A stretch of 5,501 bases of DNA from an uncultured Cocleimonas sp. (GTDB lineage: Bacteria > Pseudomonadota > Gammaproteobacteria > Thiotrichales > Thiotrichaceae), in NCBI GenBank assembly GCA_937974135.1, contig CALJIH010000073.1:1-5501 (forward strand), given 5' to 3'. Position numbers and translations under genes: made by a program. Position 1 is the stretch's first letter. Each line of letters opens with the position of its first letter. The notes under the pieces were generated by a model. It had not been told where the DNA came from, did no database searches, and saw only the letters and a program-made list of their open reading frames with translations. Below, piece by piece: positions 5,152 through 5,501 of this stretch.

Positions 5152-5501
5152 TTGTATATAAAACGCGCACTTCTTTCTTTCGCCTTAATCACTTTACCTT
5201 CACTATTTTTAGTTGAGCACAGTTTCGCTCAATCACATGCTAAAAGTAGCGTTTCAACCGTAACTGCTCTTGCTCGTGCCGCTTTACCACGGGGTAGTGT
5301 GCGTGATTTTGGTCCAGCACCCGCAGTACCTAAAGGTGCATTAAGCCCTAAACTTCAAGCGGCTGTTGATACCGTATTTATTGATGGGATTTCGAATGGG
5401 TGGACTACTCAGCAAGACCAAGCCATTGAAGTGATTAACAATTCCAAAGATCCTCGTTTAGCATGGATAGCGACAGATTTATTGCGCTTTGCTCAAGGCG
5501 G
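5152..5501 (+). CDS. Exported protein of unknown function, 5' part only
   Basis: The frame is open from the TTG at 5152 to the right edge, giving 116 complete codons of a longer protein. The N-terminus is a classic signal peptide: Lys4 and Arg5, hydrophobic residues 6-20 and likely cleavage after Ser-Phe-Ala (residue 26). The mature start is rich in Ala, Ser and Pro, followed by helical stretches; SKDPRLAWIATDLLRFAQGG near the edge resembles a HEAT-like helix hairpin. I do not recognise the family from this fragment. Codon use looks slightly richer in GC than in the PATAN-like gene upstream. It is probably the first gene of its transcription unit, since 440 bases without a gene precede it. 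Confidence 0.75.
   Translation, partial: MYIKRALLSFALITLPSLFLVEHSFAQSHAKSSVSTVTALARAALPRGSVRDFGPAPAVPKGALSPKLQAAVDTVFIDGISNGWTTQQDQAIEVINNSKDPRLAWIATDLLRFAQG

Noticed and set aside
1..5501. Integron cassette array, since repeats separate the genes
   Set aside because: The repeats lack the GTTRRRY and RYYYAAC ends of attC sites, and the genes have their own promoters and mixed orientation.

Overview
The window reads as chromosomal DNA of an AT-rich marine-type gammaproteobacterium, most like the Alteromonadales (Alteromonas, Glaciecola, Colwellia, Pseudoalteromonas relatives). The basis is the low GC, the codon use, REP-like palindromes close to the widespread CTTCGAYAAGCTCAG type, and a set of small exported proteins. 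The taxonomic call is an inference; there is no marker gene. No rRNA, tRNA, CRISPR array, integrase or transposase is visible.

Layout from left to right: a non-coding, hairpin-rich stretch (1-210); a large exported protein of unknown function on the minus strand (211-1767, possibly to 1854); a divergently transcribed two-gene operon on the plus strand coding for an exported DsrE/DsrF-like protein (1922-2452) and an exported single-domain rhodanese (2482-3009); a strong bidirectional terminator (3172-3199); an AhpD/carboxymuconolactone decarboxylase-like protein on the minus strand (3263-3811); a 550-base gap with REP-like DNA; a small PATAN/DUF4388-like protein on the plus strand (4364-4711); a 440-base gap with two more repeats and a doubtful 40-codon ORF; and the start of another exported protein with a TTG start (5152 to the right edge, cut off).

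The DsrE-like protein and the rhodanese form the clearest functional unit. Both carry signal peptides and both keep their single expected sulfur-carrying cysteine, so they could pass sulfane sulfur from one to the other in the periplasm. The nearby AhpD-like protein, with a CxxC redox centre, fits a thiol/redox theme but is a separate transcription unit on the other strand.

The most unusual feature is a dispersed repeat with the core ACACCCCCCTACTTTT. It occurs as three exact copies (3092, 4801, 4989), one single-base variant (1782) and one copy cut by the left edge (1-8). All lie in the same orientation although the genes do not, and all lie at gene boundaries. Two exact copies are preceded by a REP-like segment (GAT-N7-GAGCTTAT), which also occurs alone at 4120-4143 as half of an inverted pair. 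One variant copy lies in the 5' end of the large minus-strand ORF and makes its start codon uncertain.
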